Below, piece by piece: positions 52,163-62,995 of a DNA stretch of 64,000 bases. How positions within the stretch are numbered: position 1 is the first letter of the stretch; each line of letters opens with the position of its first letter. Origin of the DNA: Isoetes taiwanensis (taxonomy: Eukaryota; Streptophyta; Lycopodiopsida; Isoetales; Isoetaceae); NCBI GenBank assembly GCA_021234155.1, contig JAJEKV010000024.1:13926913-13990912 (forward strand), written 5' to 3'. Both the position numbers and the translations under genes were made by a program. The notes below the pieces were generated by a model. The model worked only from the letters and a program-made list of their open reading frames with translations. It was not told the origin of the DNA and did no database searches.

Positions 52163-52516
52163 ATATCAATCAACCCACCTCTCCCCACTAACTGGATGCA
52201 TGTGACATCTCGAGACTACAAATTTGGATATTGTGAGTAAGAATTGTATTATATATTTCTATTGCCCACAGGAAAATAGCAAATAAGGATACTGTGATAG
52301 ATCTTGATAATATAAACTAGACGGTGTGTGAATCTAAGTTATTGCATACCTAGCTTAGTTTTTTATTCCGTGTTCTCTTTGCATACAACGTTTTTACTGC
52401 ACATGCATGGTGAAGGGAGATAATCTTAGAGAACTCCATGACATTGTTATGCATGGCAACCATTCTGATGTTTGTATTGTTATTTTGGGTGCATATAACA
52501 ATATTTTTTGGACTAT
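52163..52516. other. No gene seen
   Basis: AT-rich spacer before the GC-rich foldback. Confidence 0.45.
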
Positions 52517-52674
52517 GTAATCTACAGGAGGGAGGGCATTCTGCCTCGTAGGGCCTCGAGGCGGCGCCGCCAGCCGAGGCGGTGCACGAGCGGCAGAGCC
52601 GCGAGTGCCGCCGAGGCTGTGTGCGTCACCGAGAGGCCCTGCGAGGGCAGAATGCCCTCCCTCCCGTAGATTAC
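52517..52674. mobile_element. 158-bp GC-rich foldback element (MITE-like)
   Basis: Left arm GTAATCTACAGGAGGGAGGG then CATTCTGCC pairs with right arm GGCAGAATG then CCCTCCCTCCCGTAGATTAC (one base bulged). AGGGCCTC pairs with GAGGCCCT further in; the centre is CG-rich (GGCGGCGCCGCC). Composition is very unlike the AT-rich flanks. No coding capacity. Confidence 0.8.
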
Positions 52675-52679
52675 GGGAC

Positions 52680-53196
52680 GTAATAAATTGTAGGTCCAAA
52701 TTACAAATATGCTCGTGGCTATGGCGGATGTTCTTGTGTGGAATCTGGTATGAGAAAGCTTCAAATCAACTTGGAATTGCTGATCTGTTTCTTCCCTTGC
52801 TTCTATGATTTCGAGCTCTCTGTTTCTAGCTTCTATTTCTCTGTTTCGAGCTTTGTTTCGAGCTCTCCGATTCGAGCTCTCTGTTTCGGTTTTGTTGAAT
52901 CTGAGGGCGACTTCAGCAAATCTTGGCGGCTTCGACTTTGTAGTAAATCTGAGAGACTTTGTTCGGCTTTGTTCGGTGACTGCAGACATAGCGCAAACAG
53001 TGGTAAATCTGAGGGTCAAACAGTAGAAACAGTGGTAAATCTGAGGGTAAACAGTGGTAAATCTGAGGGTAAACAAGGCCGAAACAGACAGGGGAGCAAA
53101 CAGGGGAGCGGCGGCGCCGCTCTGCAAGCGGCGGAGTATATTGCGTGAAAAAAAACACGCACAAATTGACAGTAATTTGGACCTACCATTTATTAC
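52680..53196. mobile_element. 517-bp TIR element carrying short tandem repeats
   Basis: Termini GTAATAAATTGTAGGTCCAA...(52680-52704) and the inverse ...TTGGACCTACCATTTATTAC (53172-53196), 25 bp with one mismatch. The interior has TCGAGCTCTCTGTTTC repeats (52810-52890) and four ~22-bp copies of AAACAGTGGTAAATCTGAGG (52994-53080). Plus and minus frames here overlap and are not credible genes. The left end lies 5 bp from the 158-bp foldback. No clear target duplication. Confidence 0.65.
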
Positions 53197-53840
53197 ATTC
53201 TATATTATGTGTCTTTTCTACAAATATAAAGTTCCATAAGATCACAAAGCGTGATGGAGTTCCCCAAGAGATTTAGGATCTGAATGGTATATTTTGTCAT
53301 TAAATTGAACATCTTGGATTTTGTTTCTTATTGAGCATGTAGGTTGTGCGCTTATAAAAGTCACTTGTAGCTAAGTGTTCAAGGAGTCTTGTAACCCAAA
53401 AGCTCGAAAGGAAACCTAAAACTAAAGAACACTAAGAGGAACATTAGGGCAGATTTGGGGTCTCAAAATGGCCTCCTATCAGCCATTCCACGTCATATTT
53501 CCGCTCCTTTTTTCCCATGCAACCTAGGATACCAAAATCTCATCATTACAGATTTACTTGGAATATTCTCCCGGAATAAGGGGGATCGCGCATTCATGGC
53601 GCCATATGTATATAATTCTGTTGGTTGTCAGACAGACTGATGCAACACGTGTCTCTTGGTTTGTCAGATACCAAGCATGCGCGTCACCGATTCTTGAGCT
53701 ATTTTCATTTAGAGGCCATGGCCATACAAGCTTCCCGCCTTCCACATTTCAAAATTTGAATGTGTAGGTTGAAGCTTTGTATCAGACTTTCATTTCGAGG
53801 CGCTGCGGCTGCGCCTTATGGGTGGTTCATATGGAGAAGT
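53197..53840. other. No gene; dispersed repeat fragments
   Basis: ACATTAGGGCAGATTTGGGG then TCTCAAAATGGCC (53441-53475) occurs inverted at ~61570-61610. CAAGCTTCCCGCC...AATTTGAAT (53728-53762) recurs near 56572-56602. 53800-53817 is a small hairpin GGCGCTGCGGCTGCGCC. These look like pieces of one unclassified dispersed family. Confidence 0.5.
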
Positions 53841-54300
53841 TTAGTACAACCAACACCCATTGACATTAATTAACACAACCATTGGGTCCAACACATTTAA
53901 ATTAAAATCCCCCTTAAACCCCCTTTGGTTTGGGTTCACACGGGGGGTGACGTAGGGCAGCGAGAGCCCTTATAATTGTATTTTGCACGTACGAAATCAA
54001 CACCATATGATATTCCATTTGAAATCTTATAGTATTTTGCGAATCTTGTTATACAGTATAGCAAATTTTGTACTTGCATACCCCACAAACGAGGAACTTT
54101 ACGTACGGTGTAGATTAAGGAATAAGGGGTGAATATGCCTATCCAACAGCTCTCGTTGCCCGGAGTCACCCCCCGTGTGAACCCAAACCAAAGGGGGTTT
54201 AAGGGGGATTTTAATTTAAATGTGTTGGACCCAATGGTTGTGTTAATTAATGTCAATGGGTGTTGGTTGTACTAAAAAAAATTTTGGGCCCTTCGGGCCC
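53841..54300 (-). mobile_element. Long-TIR MITE, copy 2, with terminal TTCG hairpin
   Basis: TIRs of ~115 bp: left 53841-53955 from TTAGTACAACCAACACCCAT through TTAAAATCCCCCTTAAACC; right 54160-54275 is the inverse, ending GGTTGTACTAA. The centre matches the 20.1-kb copy in reverse. Beyond the right TIR, AAAAAAATTTT leads to GGGCCCTTCGGGCCC (54286-54300), equivalent to GGCCCCTTCGGGGCC at 20522. This is the more complete copy and defines the family ends. Confidence 0.8.
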
Positions 54301-55414
54301 TAAAAAAATCAAACATACGTAAAAACATGTGAAACATGCAAAACATGTAGCAATATGTAATATCTAATATTTAGCATTATAACAAATAAAAAAAAAACTA
54401 ATATGTAATGTCTAATATTTAGCATTATAACAAATAAAAAAAAACTAATATGAAACCTGAGTAACTAATATGTAGCATAATAGTTACATACGCCTCACCA
54501 CAACATTTAATTGCTAAATGGTATAGATATATATTTTGATTCTTCACCACAACATTGTATCCTGTATATTGTATATGAATGGCATAAAAGCATAATTTGT
54601 CTCTTCATCACAATGCTATGAAGAGCAACTGCAATCTTTAAAATAGTTTAGCATGTAATTCATGTGCATGAAATTCCTGGATGGAGCGATGGCTTATAGC
54701 CATAGTAAATTTGGTCTGGATGCAGTTTAAAAATCCATCATGATATGAGTTGAATATAGTGCTATGTAAGATAATAGGCTGGACAATTGCACCAAAATAG
54801 AGTATTTGGAAATAGAATGTTTGAACATCCATTCCTGCATAAGAAATGTCTCAGGAGAACAAACAAATATACAATTAGTATCGTCCATTCCACTGCAAAG
54901 CAATAATGAAAGCCACACTTACTAGATATGTAGCATCTGGAGCCATTAGCTTCTGGTTCCATTAAATTGGCGGCTCCTGCGCAGAAGCTGCAAAATCGTC
55001 ACGATAATCATCATTTTGACACTATCAATCATGTACAACAGGGTTTCAGCCAAATCCTACATAGAATCATGTCTTTCAGCTGATAAATGCAATGCCATTT
55101 TGAGCTATGAGCTGAAAAAGGCCATGAAAGTAAGCCAAATAGGGTATTTATTCTCAGCAGATGTTAGAACTGTGCTAGGAGCCAACAGTTGAGATTTCAA
55201 CACATTTGATCAAGGAAAAACAGTCATAGAACAGAATCAATTGGACAACATACCAATTTCTTGCAGCTGTGAACAAGTTCGAAAAGCAAGTTCTGTTACA
55301 TACAAAGCGAAAGATATGGACACTCTACTCAGCATTGCATTGCAAGATTAAGTCTGAAAGATTTCGGCCCTCAAAGACAAACAGGAAAAGGTTAAGTCTG
55401 AAAGATGTTCTAAC
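54301..55414. other. AT-rich, no gene; ~70-bp tandem duplicate
   Basis: CTAATATGTAATATCTAATATTTAGCATTATAACAAAT-type unit occurs twice (~54345-54395 and 54397-54450). The rest is non-coding as far as can be seen. Confidence 0.5.
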
Positions 55415-55825
55415 TTGGACTTTTTGCTGACAAATAATGTAGGAACCTGTTCAAACAAGCTATTCTACCTGAAGCTTCTTTTAAGAACAGAGGCATTGAT
55501 GAACAACGTTACAGGGTCCCTTTTCTCAGTTCTGCAAGCCTTTAAAGATGACCCATATAACAGAACTGATGACTACCGCAAACCTTCCAAATTCTACCGC
55601 AAACCTTCTGATCCAACGCTTCTGAATATAACATTCAAAATGGCTGCGAATTATACCAGTTATTTGGAGGCTTGCAACCCCCGCTACTATGATCTGGTTA
55701 CCTATATCAAAATCTGGCAAAGAATTATGCTTTCCGTGGCTCAAATTGGTAGTGTTTTAACAATTGCTCTTGCATGCCTTAGACTCCTGATTTGGCCATT
55801 TCTTGTTTGGCTTTGCTCTGGATAA
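55415..55825 (+). CDS. Uncharacterised 136-codon frame with C-terminal membrane segment
   Basis: Opens MDFLLTNNVGTCSNK, has a polar centre with a doubled KPSKFYRKPSD motif and several N-x-S/T sites (NNVT, NRTD, NITF, NYTS), and ends with a hydrophobic stretch (SVAQIGSVLTIALACLRLLI). This could be a small secretory or membrane protein or an exon. No family recognised and no expression signal seen; it may be chance. Confidence 0.25.
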   Translation: MDFLLTNNVGTCSNKLFYLKLLLRTEALMNNVTGSLFSVLQAFKDDPYNRTDDYRKPSKFYRKPSDPTLLNITFKMAANYTSYLEACNPRYYDLVTYIKIWQRIMLSVAQIGSVLTIALACLRLLIWPFLVWLCSG

Positions 55826-57447
55826 AGAATCTACTTGTTTCTCTGATCAGTCTGATCAAGCTAGCTAGATTGTTGGCTGCCTTGGTGGACAAAATGTGAC
55901 AATTCCGTTCCCCTGTGCTTGCCAAAACAATAGGTTCAAAGGGCGGCGTACAAATTTTCTTACCTATACAATCCAAGCTGCCGATTCTCTGACCATGGCT
56001 TCAACATTTGTGTATTCCAGATCTTTTTTCGCTTTTGCCTGCTGTTCGGCTTCGAAAAACAAGAACGGGCTCAAGATGTTCGAACCCTGCAGCATTGTAT
56101 TGCTTTCGATTCTTGCCTTCTTTCTTCCTAACCCTAAAATAACCCTAAAACATGATGGCACGATGCTTCCATGCAAAACTCTGAAAATGGCAACTAAAAT
56201 AAAAAGAGGGCTTTTGTTGTGAGCCCTTGGATGTTGGACCATTGAAAAAAAAAAGCTAAATCAACGACTAAGAAATGGTGCACTCTAGATGTACGCATTA
56301 GTACATCCATTCGAATATGCCATGAAATCTTAGGAAAACCTTTGTGAAAAGCGTACAAAAACACAAAGAAAACCCCCTGTTATTATGCTACATATTAAAA
56401 AATTCAGCGCTGCATCAGCTATGCATGTTGGATCTTGCGAGGGCTGATTTTCCAAAACGGGGCTGAATTTTTTTGCCTCAGCCCAAGTTCAGCAGGTTTT
56501 AAGCCAGCGCTTCGCAGTTCGTCCATGTGAACCCAACATTAACCGGGATCTTTACTTCATCCAAATACAGGCTTCCCGCCCCTTACAATTCGAAATTTGA
56601 ATTTTCTTAATGTATAAAAGCATGGATTGTAGGAGAATGGACTTTTCGATTTCCATATGCACGTTGCAAATTTCAAAAACGAGGTTAGTACGGACGTTCG
56701 GCTCACATGAAGCGAATTGTGCTGGGGCATACAAATTGTACACCTTCATTTCGCGCCGTGCGATCCACGCAGTATGGAAGCTCCAAATGATGTGTGGATA
56801 AGGATCCAACTGACTCACAAATATGCTCCAGTCTTCAATCGCAAAAAAGGAGGTCTAAAAAATAAGAACTTAGACCTCGACATGTTGCGTCTTGCAGGCT
56901 CAAAAAGTGTCGACATCTGGGCGGATGGCAGTTTATATCCATTGGATCCGTTGAGTGGCAAGAAACCGTCATTTCGGGACGTTTCAAGTTTAGTCCGATT
57001 TTGTGGTGACGGTAACTCTGGCCTCCTAGGATATTGTGAGAGATTGAGAGAGGATGAAGGCATTCGGAATCGAATACAGTTCCTTGAGATGAGCTGCTTC
57101 CGATAAGGAAGGGGAAATGTCCGTGAAGATGCTAATAAATAACATTATACTTTGCAATGCAAAGGGTTTATACATTCTTGAAGTACAAAGGTTATGGTGT
57201 TTGTGTTTAGATACCTCTAATACAAGAAGTCTTTGACTATTTTTCACAATAGATTCCTTTAAAAATCTATTGCTATTTAAATTATAGCAAAAATGAGTCT
57301 TGAAACTCTGCAAGTAGTAGAAGAACTCTTTGACTAGTTATCCATTTGATGACCATTTTTTAAGAAAATATGATATGTGACATTCTTATATGCAAACATT
57401 CATAAAATTTATGAATATTGAAGGTCAAAGCCATCCTTGTTTAAAGA
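55826..57447. other. No confident gene; one 129-codon frame of unknown nature
   Basis: 56278-56400 matches the dispersed repeat at 23450. Frame 56717-57106 (SVDIWADGSLYPLDPLSGKK, LLGYCERLREDEGIRNR) has protein-like composition but is matched by a long opposite frame and no family was recognised. Confidence 0.4.
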
Positions 57448-57515
57448 GGATCATATGATGCGAAATCTTCATGTGCAGAAGTAATTGTATATAAGAAATT
57501 CGCCTGGTGTGATCC
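57448..57515. repeat. 68-bp hairpin element, copy 0 (diverged)
   Basis: GGATCATATGATGCGAAAT ... AAATTCGCCTGGTGTGATCC; exactly 68 bp like the five copies at 59.2-60.6 kb. Confidence 0.7.
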
Positions 57516-57590
57516 TTGCTTAAAAAAAAGTAAATAGAAACACAAATATTGAACTTACAACTTAGCGTAAACAAATAGTATTTTAATAAA

Positions 57591-58073
57591 GGGAAAAACT
57601 ACAAAATACCCCTAACTTTTTGCAAAATTCACAGTTTACCCCTAACTTTCTAAAAATTCATAAAATGCCCCTGTGCACCGTATTTGTCAAAAAGCGTATA
57701 CCCTATTTGTCAAAAAGCATATTTGTCAAAAACTGTAACACCAACAACCGGAATCCCAATTGCGTTGGAGTAGAGGCCGCTGGAGTTCCGCTGTGAGAAG
57801 ATCTCTCATGTTCCATCAATATCTTCTAATGTTCCAAATTGTCATACGTTGAGCAAGGGCTTTTGGTCAAATATTACAAAAGTTAGGGGCATTTCTTGAA
57901 TTTCATTAAAAGTTAGGGGTATTTTATGAAATAACACAAAAGTTAAGGGCATTTTATGAAAACATAAGAAATACAAATACACGTATAGGTTTTTTAGGGG
58001 CATTTTATGAATTTTTAGAAAGTTAGGGGTAAACTGTGAATTTTGCAATTAGGGGTATTTTGTAGTTTTTCCC
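57591..58073. mobile_element. 483-bp MULE-type MITE with 9-bp target duplication
   Basis: TIRs of ~80 bp start GGGAAAAACTACAAAATACC (57591) and end with the inverse (58073). The direct flanking repeat TTTAATAAA (57582-57590 and 58074-58082) is a perfect 9-bp duplication, the hallmark of Mutator-like elements. TIRs carry repeated TACCCCTAACTTT words; the interior also carries GTTAGGGGYATTT repeats. The 68-codon minus frame inside is repeat-derived. Non-autonomous. Confidence 0.85.
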
Positions 58074-58354
58074 TTTAATAAACCAACACTTTACATACTA
58101 ACACTTTACACTTTAAATAAGATATTTCTTTCTTTCCTTTTACTTGAAAGCTATTCTAGAATGGGACTCGCATGAAACCAACAAACCGCCCGACTTAGAC
58201 TTGCTTCTCATTCATCTCAGCAGATTTTCTACAATGGTGGATAGTGGGTAGCCGCACACATGCGAACTACCCATAAAAAATAAAGGGAAAATCCAATTAT
58301 ATCATTTGGACCCCAACAAAATACAATGCTAATAGAGACTGGGCTAGTGTACCT

Positions 58355-58433
58355 GCCGAAAGCTTATCACCGGGATTAAAAAACCCCGCCCTTTCAGGTT
58401 TTCGAGGAAAAACCCTAGTGATAAGCCTTCGGC
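58355..58433 (-). repeat. Stand-alone 79-nt hairpin module, copy 3
   Basis: Minus strand GCCGAAGGCTTATCACTAGG, TTTTTCCTCGAAAACCTGAA, AGGGCGGGGTTTTTTAATCC, CGGTGATAAGCTTTCGGC: a long stem with a GAAA-type loop. Flanking words (TTGTCCAAGCC before, AGGTACA after) match copy 2, so the repeat unit is larger than the hairpin. Confidence 0.75.
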
Positions 58434-58633
58434 AAGGGGCTTGGACAAACGTGAAGGCATAAAAATCGGCTCCCAAAACCCACTAATGGAAAAAGATTTA
58501 AACAGATGCCGCCGCTAACCTTTGACACGCACATCACCAACAAAACAACAAGACAAAACAAACCTCCCAGTGGAGGGTTGATTACACGCGTGCCACGCGA
58601 TAAAAATACAATAACAAAGAAGGGGGAGGGTGG

Positions 58634-59175
58634 GTTCAAAGAGAATAAGGTATCGCCGAGAGAAGAGGAAGCCGATGAGATGTTGATGCGTAAACGCCGC
58701 CTAAAATAGCGAACTCCCAACCGGAATGGGCATGCGCCACCGCATGCATGCAAAACATGCATGCTCGTCCCATTCTAGAATGGCGATCCGATGTCTCGGA
58801 TCGATGGGATTCTAGAATCGGACTCGCATGAAAACAACAAACCGCCCGAATACCAAAGGACTTCCTTACAAACTAGGATCGAGGGACTAAGGTCAGGGGG
58901 GCTAAGGTTAAAGGCCGAAAAAGGACAGCAAGAAAGAAACGCCAAATTGGCCAAACCAAGCAGGAAGAAGCCCCTCCCCTGCCTGGGAAACAATTCAAAG
59001 AGAATAAGGTACTGCTGAGAGAAGAGGAAGCGCCGATGAGATGTTGATGCAGAAACGCGCCTAAAATAGCGAACTCCCAACCAGAATGGGCATGCGCCGC
59101 CCGCATGCATGCAAAACATGCATGCTCGTCCCATTCTAGAATGGCGATCCGATGTCTCGGATCGATGGGATTTTT
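58634..59175. repeat. Pair of ~180-bp direct repeats, ~360-bp period
   Basis: Unit 1 (58634-58812) and unit 2 (58993-59175) share TTCAAAGAGAATAAGGTA, GATGAGATGTTGATGC, CCTAAAATAGCGAACTCCCA, GCATGCATGCAAAACATGCA and the hairpin CGATCCGATGTCTCGGATCG. They are related to the 32.0-32.6 kb pair and likewise follow a hairpin module at ~280 bp. TTCTAGAATSGGACTCGCATGAAA also occurs at 58152 and 58810. Confidence 0.7.
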
Positions 59176-59185
59176 TTTTCAAGAT

Positions 59186-59890
59186 GGATCACACCAAGCG
59201 AATAATACATATGCAAAAAAAAAGGGACACACTAAATTCGCATGGTGTGATCCACTTTCTTATTTGTTGTCAAATTAAAATTAAACACAAGTACTCATTC
59301 CTATTTGTATCTAAAATGCTTGAAGGATCACACCAAGCGAATAGTACATATGCAACAAAAATGGAACACACTAAATTCGCATCGTGTGATCCACTTTCTT
59401 ATGTTGTCAAATTAAAATTAAACACAAGTACCCTTCTCATTTAATGCTTTACCACCCCAAGTGCATAAAGTTATTAGTCCTTTTCAAAGAGCATATCTTT
59501 TTTTAAGAAGGATCACATCAAGCGAATAATACATATGCAAAAAAAATAGAACACAATCATTTCGCATGGTGTGATACGCTTTCTTGCTTGTTGTCAAATT
59601 AAACTTAAACACAAGTATCCCTTCCTATTTGCATCTAAAATACTTTACCAACTCTAGTAGTACATAAAGTTATTAGCCCTTTTCAAAAAGCAAACACTTT
59701 ATCAATAAATGAGCACGTCACATATCCACACTTATATTAACTTCAAATAAGACACATATATATTTCTTTTATTAAAAGATAATCAAAGTAATTTTACTAT
59801 AGGAAGTCATCTTTTTCCAAAAAGATCACACCAAACGAATTTTGTATAAGCTAAAAGGTTGGAATATACTAAATTCGCATGGTGTGATCC
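59186..59890. repeat. Four 68-bp hairpin elements
   Basis: Copies at 59186-59253, 59325-59392, 59510-59577 and 59823-59890, each 68 bp. Arms are GGATCACACCAAGCGAAT and ATTCGCATGGTGTGATCC with small variations. The ~32-nt loop varies in sequence and not in length. Flanks ACTTTCTTRTTTGTTGTCAA and AATTAAACACAAGTA are shared by several copies, so the hairpin is part of a larger degenerate tandem unit. Confidence 0.85.
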
Positions 59891-60560
59891 ACTTTCTTGT
59901 TTGTTGTCAATAGATAATAACACCAAGTCCCTCATCAATAGTCTCCCATTTGCATATAAAATATGTATCATTCCAAGTTATATTATGTTTTATGAACTAA
60001 ACTTTTTCAAAGAGGGTCTCAAAGCAAAATACAAATACTTAATCAATAAGCCAACACTTTACCAACAACCAAAGCTTTATTAAATAAGATTTTTATCTTA
60101 TTTTATCAAACCTAACAATGTTTCCATATGTGACACTTTGTGTTAACTGATCCAAAGGCTCACGAAAGCGACATTTTATACAATATGTTTTTGGAGCTTT
60201 TGTGTCGTGGCATTAGTAAACACCTCTAATGGAGCAAATATTTTGTAACTCATTTTTTCAACAACCCTGGATGCACGTCTTATCAACCACTTTAAGGCTT
60301 GCACAATTCGCTTAAAAGAGGTCATGGGACGACTTTCAAACTCGGCTCCCACAACTTTACAACGTAAAACTAGATGCCCATTGCCCTGAATGTATATCTT
60401 GGAAAAGCATGTCTCTTATGTCCATATGTTAGACAACAACGATGCTAGTAATGATTTTCCCTAGTCTCAAATCCCCGACATCTGATAAATATAGCCCAAA
60501 GAAAAATATGTGATTCAGTGGGTGAATATAAATCAAGAAGAGGGAAGAAAAAAGAAGCAA

Positions 60561-60628
60561 GGATCACATGACGCGAAATCTCACTACACATTTACAAGGT
60601 GCATATGCATTTTCGCATGGTGTGATCC
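60561..60628. repeat. 68-bp hairpin element, copy 5
   Basis: GGATCACATGACGCGAAAT ... TTTTCGCATGGTGTGATCC, 68 bp; isolated from the cluster and with a different loop (TACACATTTACAAGG). Confidence 0.75.
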
Positions 60629-62355
60629 ATGCATTATTGAGGGTGCAAATTTGCAAATATCCTCCTCTTCAAATCCCTTTCCCCCATCCCTTATTCCCTT
60701 TTTTTTTTGCAATATACTATCCATAGCATTTATTTTGAACCCTATAGTTCTACCTATTCATTGCGTATGAATGTCGCTCCGGCGATGTAACTCCATAGTC
60801 ACCCTTCGTTAAGGATAGCATTCTCACCCACGAGCCTATGGATAGATATCCTTCCACCGTCATGCCTTTATTGTTTTGTAAGTGATGAACTGCAGAAGCA
60901 ATGTAGGAGTACTAGGAGCAATGATGGATGCAATTAGAGATATAGATCGGTCGTTTAATTATAAGAATGAATGGCAGGGAGCAATACGATGAATGGGAAG
61001 AGCTGAAAAGTAGGAAAACTTCAGAATGAAAATTTGGGTAGTAAAAACATGGCATGTAATGTACATTTGCTTGTCCGCACATCACCTCGCCGTTGTCGCT
61101 TAACTCTATGCTCGCCCCTCATCGATGCTATAACATACTCACCCATGAACCTTTGGAGACATAACCTCCTACTTCTTGACCTTGAGTGTTCTGTAAATGG
61201 GGCAAAAACACAGACACTATTGGAGACTTGGATTCCAAATGAAGAGTGAAGGCGGAGAGGATGCACGTAGCGGCGCTAATGTGAACAATGGAAATCTTGG
61301 CGCCAAAATTTGATAAGGTGGTTGGTGCATGTGGGCATGTGCACAGTAGGCGGAAAAAGTAGCCATTATTTTGGTCCGCGATACGATTTTCGAAAAATGC
61401 GGGCCATTAATGTGGTTGCAATGAATGCACAAATATGTCCTATGAAATTTTGCCATGTGGATGCCAAGTAAGCCTGCTCCTCTTTCTACTTGCCAACTAA
61501 TACTGACTTTGGAAAAAAATGCGCAAACATCATTGGTCGCGAGAAACATGATGTGGAATTCTGGCATCCAAGTTATGGGCCATTTTGAGACCCCAAATCC
61601 GCCCTAATGAAAGGTTCGACCAAAGAACACTCACACACCCTGAGTTAATCTACCAAAAATACTTATAGCAGCAAGACCCATGGCACAATCTACGAGGTCA
61701 AGGTGGTCCTATAGGAAAAGCCGGCAAAAGTCATGATTTTAATGCGTCACTACCAAGTTGTGCAACTCACTAGGTGCTCCTAAAGGGAACCTTCATGAGG
61801 CAAGAAATTAATGCACAACATAGCATGTTGTTGCTAATGGAAACAAGGACCACTTGACCTTGAGACTAGACCATCTCAAAGAAGCTAAAGACGCAACAAA
61901 ACGAAAAGGAAAGCTAACTATGCAGCAAAGCTAAACCGACAAAATGGCAAAATAACCGGCTTGGCAAGCCTGTCTCCCTCGCGGGTTCCTTACTCAACAT
62001 CATATAACTTTTTATTCAATAAATGGCAAATAAAAACATGTCCTTATGTAACATCCTAGATATGTGGATGCTACCACACAAAATATGCAAAATAAGTCAT
62101 GTGTTAAAATGAAGATAGATTTTTCTATACCACACAAAATATGCAAAACCAATCATCTGATAAAATGAAGATAGATATTTTTATGTCCGCGCTGACCAAA
62201 AAGCCATGCAATGCAACAAAATAACACAAATGTACAATTTAAGTGTCATTAAAACATGCATCATGCATCAGTTTTCCACTATGCATCAGTTTTCCACAAG
62301 TATTTTACAAAATTTTGATCGGAAATTTTCCGGCATCTATTTTAAAAACCGGATT
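60629..62355. other. No gene; diverged ~100-bp duplicate and dispersed repeat
   Basis: 60775-60885 and 61078-61200 share an alignable pattern (CTCACCCAYGARCCT..GGA, TTGTTTTGTAA/GTGTTCTGTAA). 61560-61615 is the inverse of 53441-53475. CCACACAAAATATGCAAAA..AATCAT/AAGTCAT is doubled at 62071 and 62131. No domain-bearing frame. Confidence 0.5.
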
Positions 62356-62993
62356 TTAACAACTTTGACCGGAAATTCTGGGGAGGAACCCCCCTAATTT
62401 GGAGCCCTGTATGGAATTAAGACGATGAAGAACTTGTATCATATTCGGCCTGTCATTTATGTCATCAGCAAGGCACCAGAGTGCAATTTCAAACATTTTC
62501 TGCTTCATATCATTATTGTAATCTTGGCTTTTGAGCTTGACATCCAGCAATTCCTCTGTCATTTGAGATTTCCCTTTAGCCAAAGCAAAAGAGGCAAGTG
62601 ATACCTCATTTGTGTTTCTAGAGAGATCGAGCACTTTCATTCCAGTGATGAGCTCTACCAACACCACGCCAAAACTATAGACATCACTTTTATTGGTCAA
62701 ACGAAAAGTGTCATAGTATTGAGGATCTAGATATCCAATCGTTCCTTGAGGGGGAGTACTGAGATGACTTAGATCTATGTTTGGCAACAGTTTAGATATG
62801 CCAACAGTTTAGACTGGACTTGTACAAATAATTTAAAACCATTGTCGTGTATGTATACGATCTGCAGATGAGTGCCGTAAAAGTAAAGGCGATCGAAAGA
62901 GCAACTGAGGCGGAAATGGTGATCGGATCCACAAGCATCATCAATCCAGAAAGGTTCAGAATACTGAGTTTGACCACAAATTCCGAGGTCGCA
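62356..62993 (-). pseudogene. Wall-associated-kinase-like fragment: GUB_WAK domain joined to kinase C-lobe
   Basis: Minus strand from 62993: CDLGICGQTQYSEPFWIDDA then CGSDHHFRLSCSFDRLYFYG and LQIVYIHDNGF, the Cys pattern and PFW/CG motifs of the extracellular galacturonan-binding GUB_WAK domain. Within ~30 bp it passes, with a frame change, to GISKLLPNIDLSHLST, QGTIGYLDPQYYDTF, KSDVYSFGVVLVELITG (kinase subdomains VIII-IX) and NDRPNM (XI), stop near 62359. Transmembrane segment, glycine loop, catalytic Lys, HRD and DFG Asp are all absent. Family proteins sense cell-wall pectin at the plasma membrane. The 12-mer TCTAAACTGTTG is doubled at the join, pointing to a repeat-mediated deletion. The 5' end is cut off by the Copia LTR. 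Confidence 0.75.
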
Positions 62994-62995
62994 TG

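Noticed and set aside
52522-53148. Plus and minus frames of 136-201 codons across 52.5-53.1 kb
   Set aside because: They run through an inverted-repeat element and internal tandem repeats on both strands; compositional.
58634-59060. Hammerhead ribozyme (CCGATGAG...GAAAC in the direct repeats)
   Set aside because: The core is imperfect and the bases between the two motifs cannot form stem II; not supported without a covariance search.
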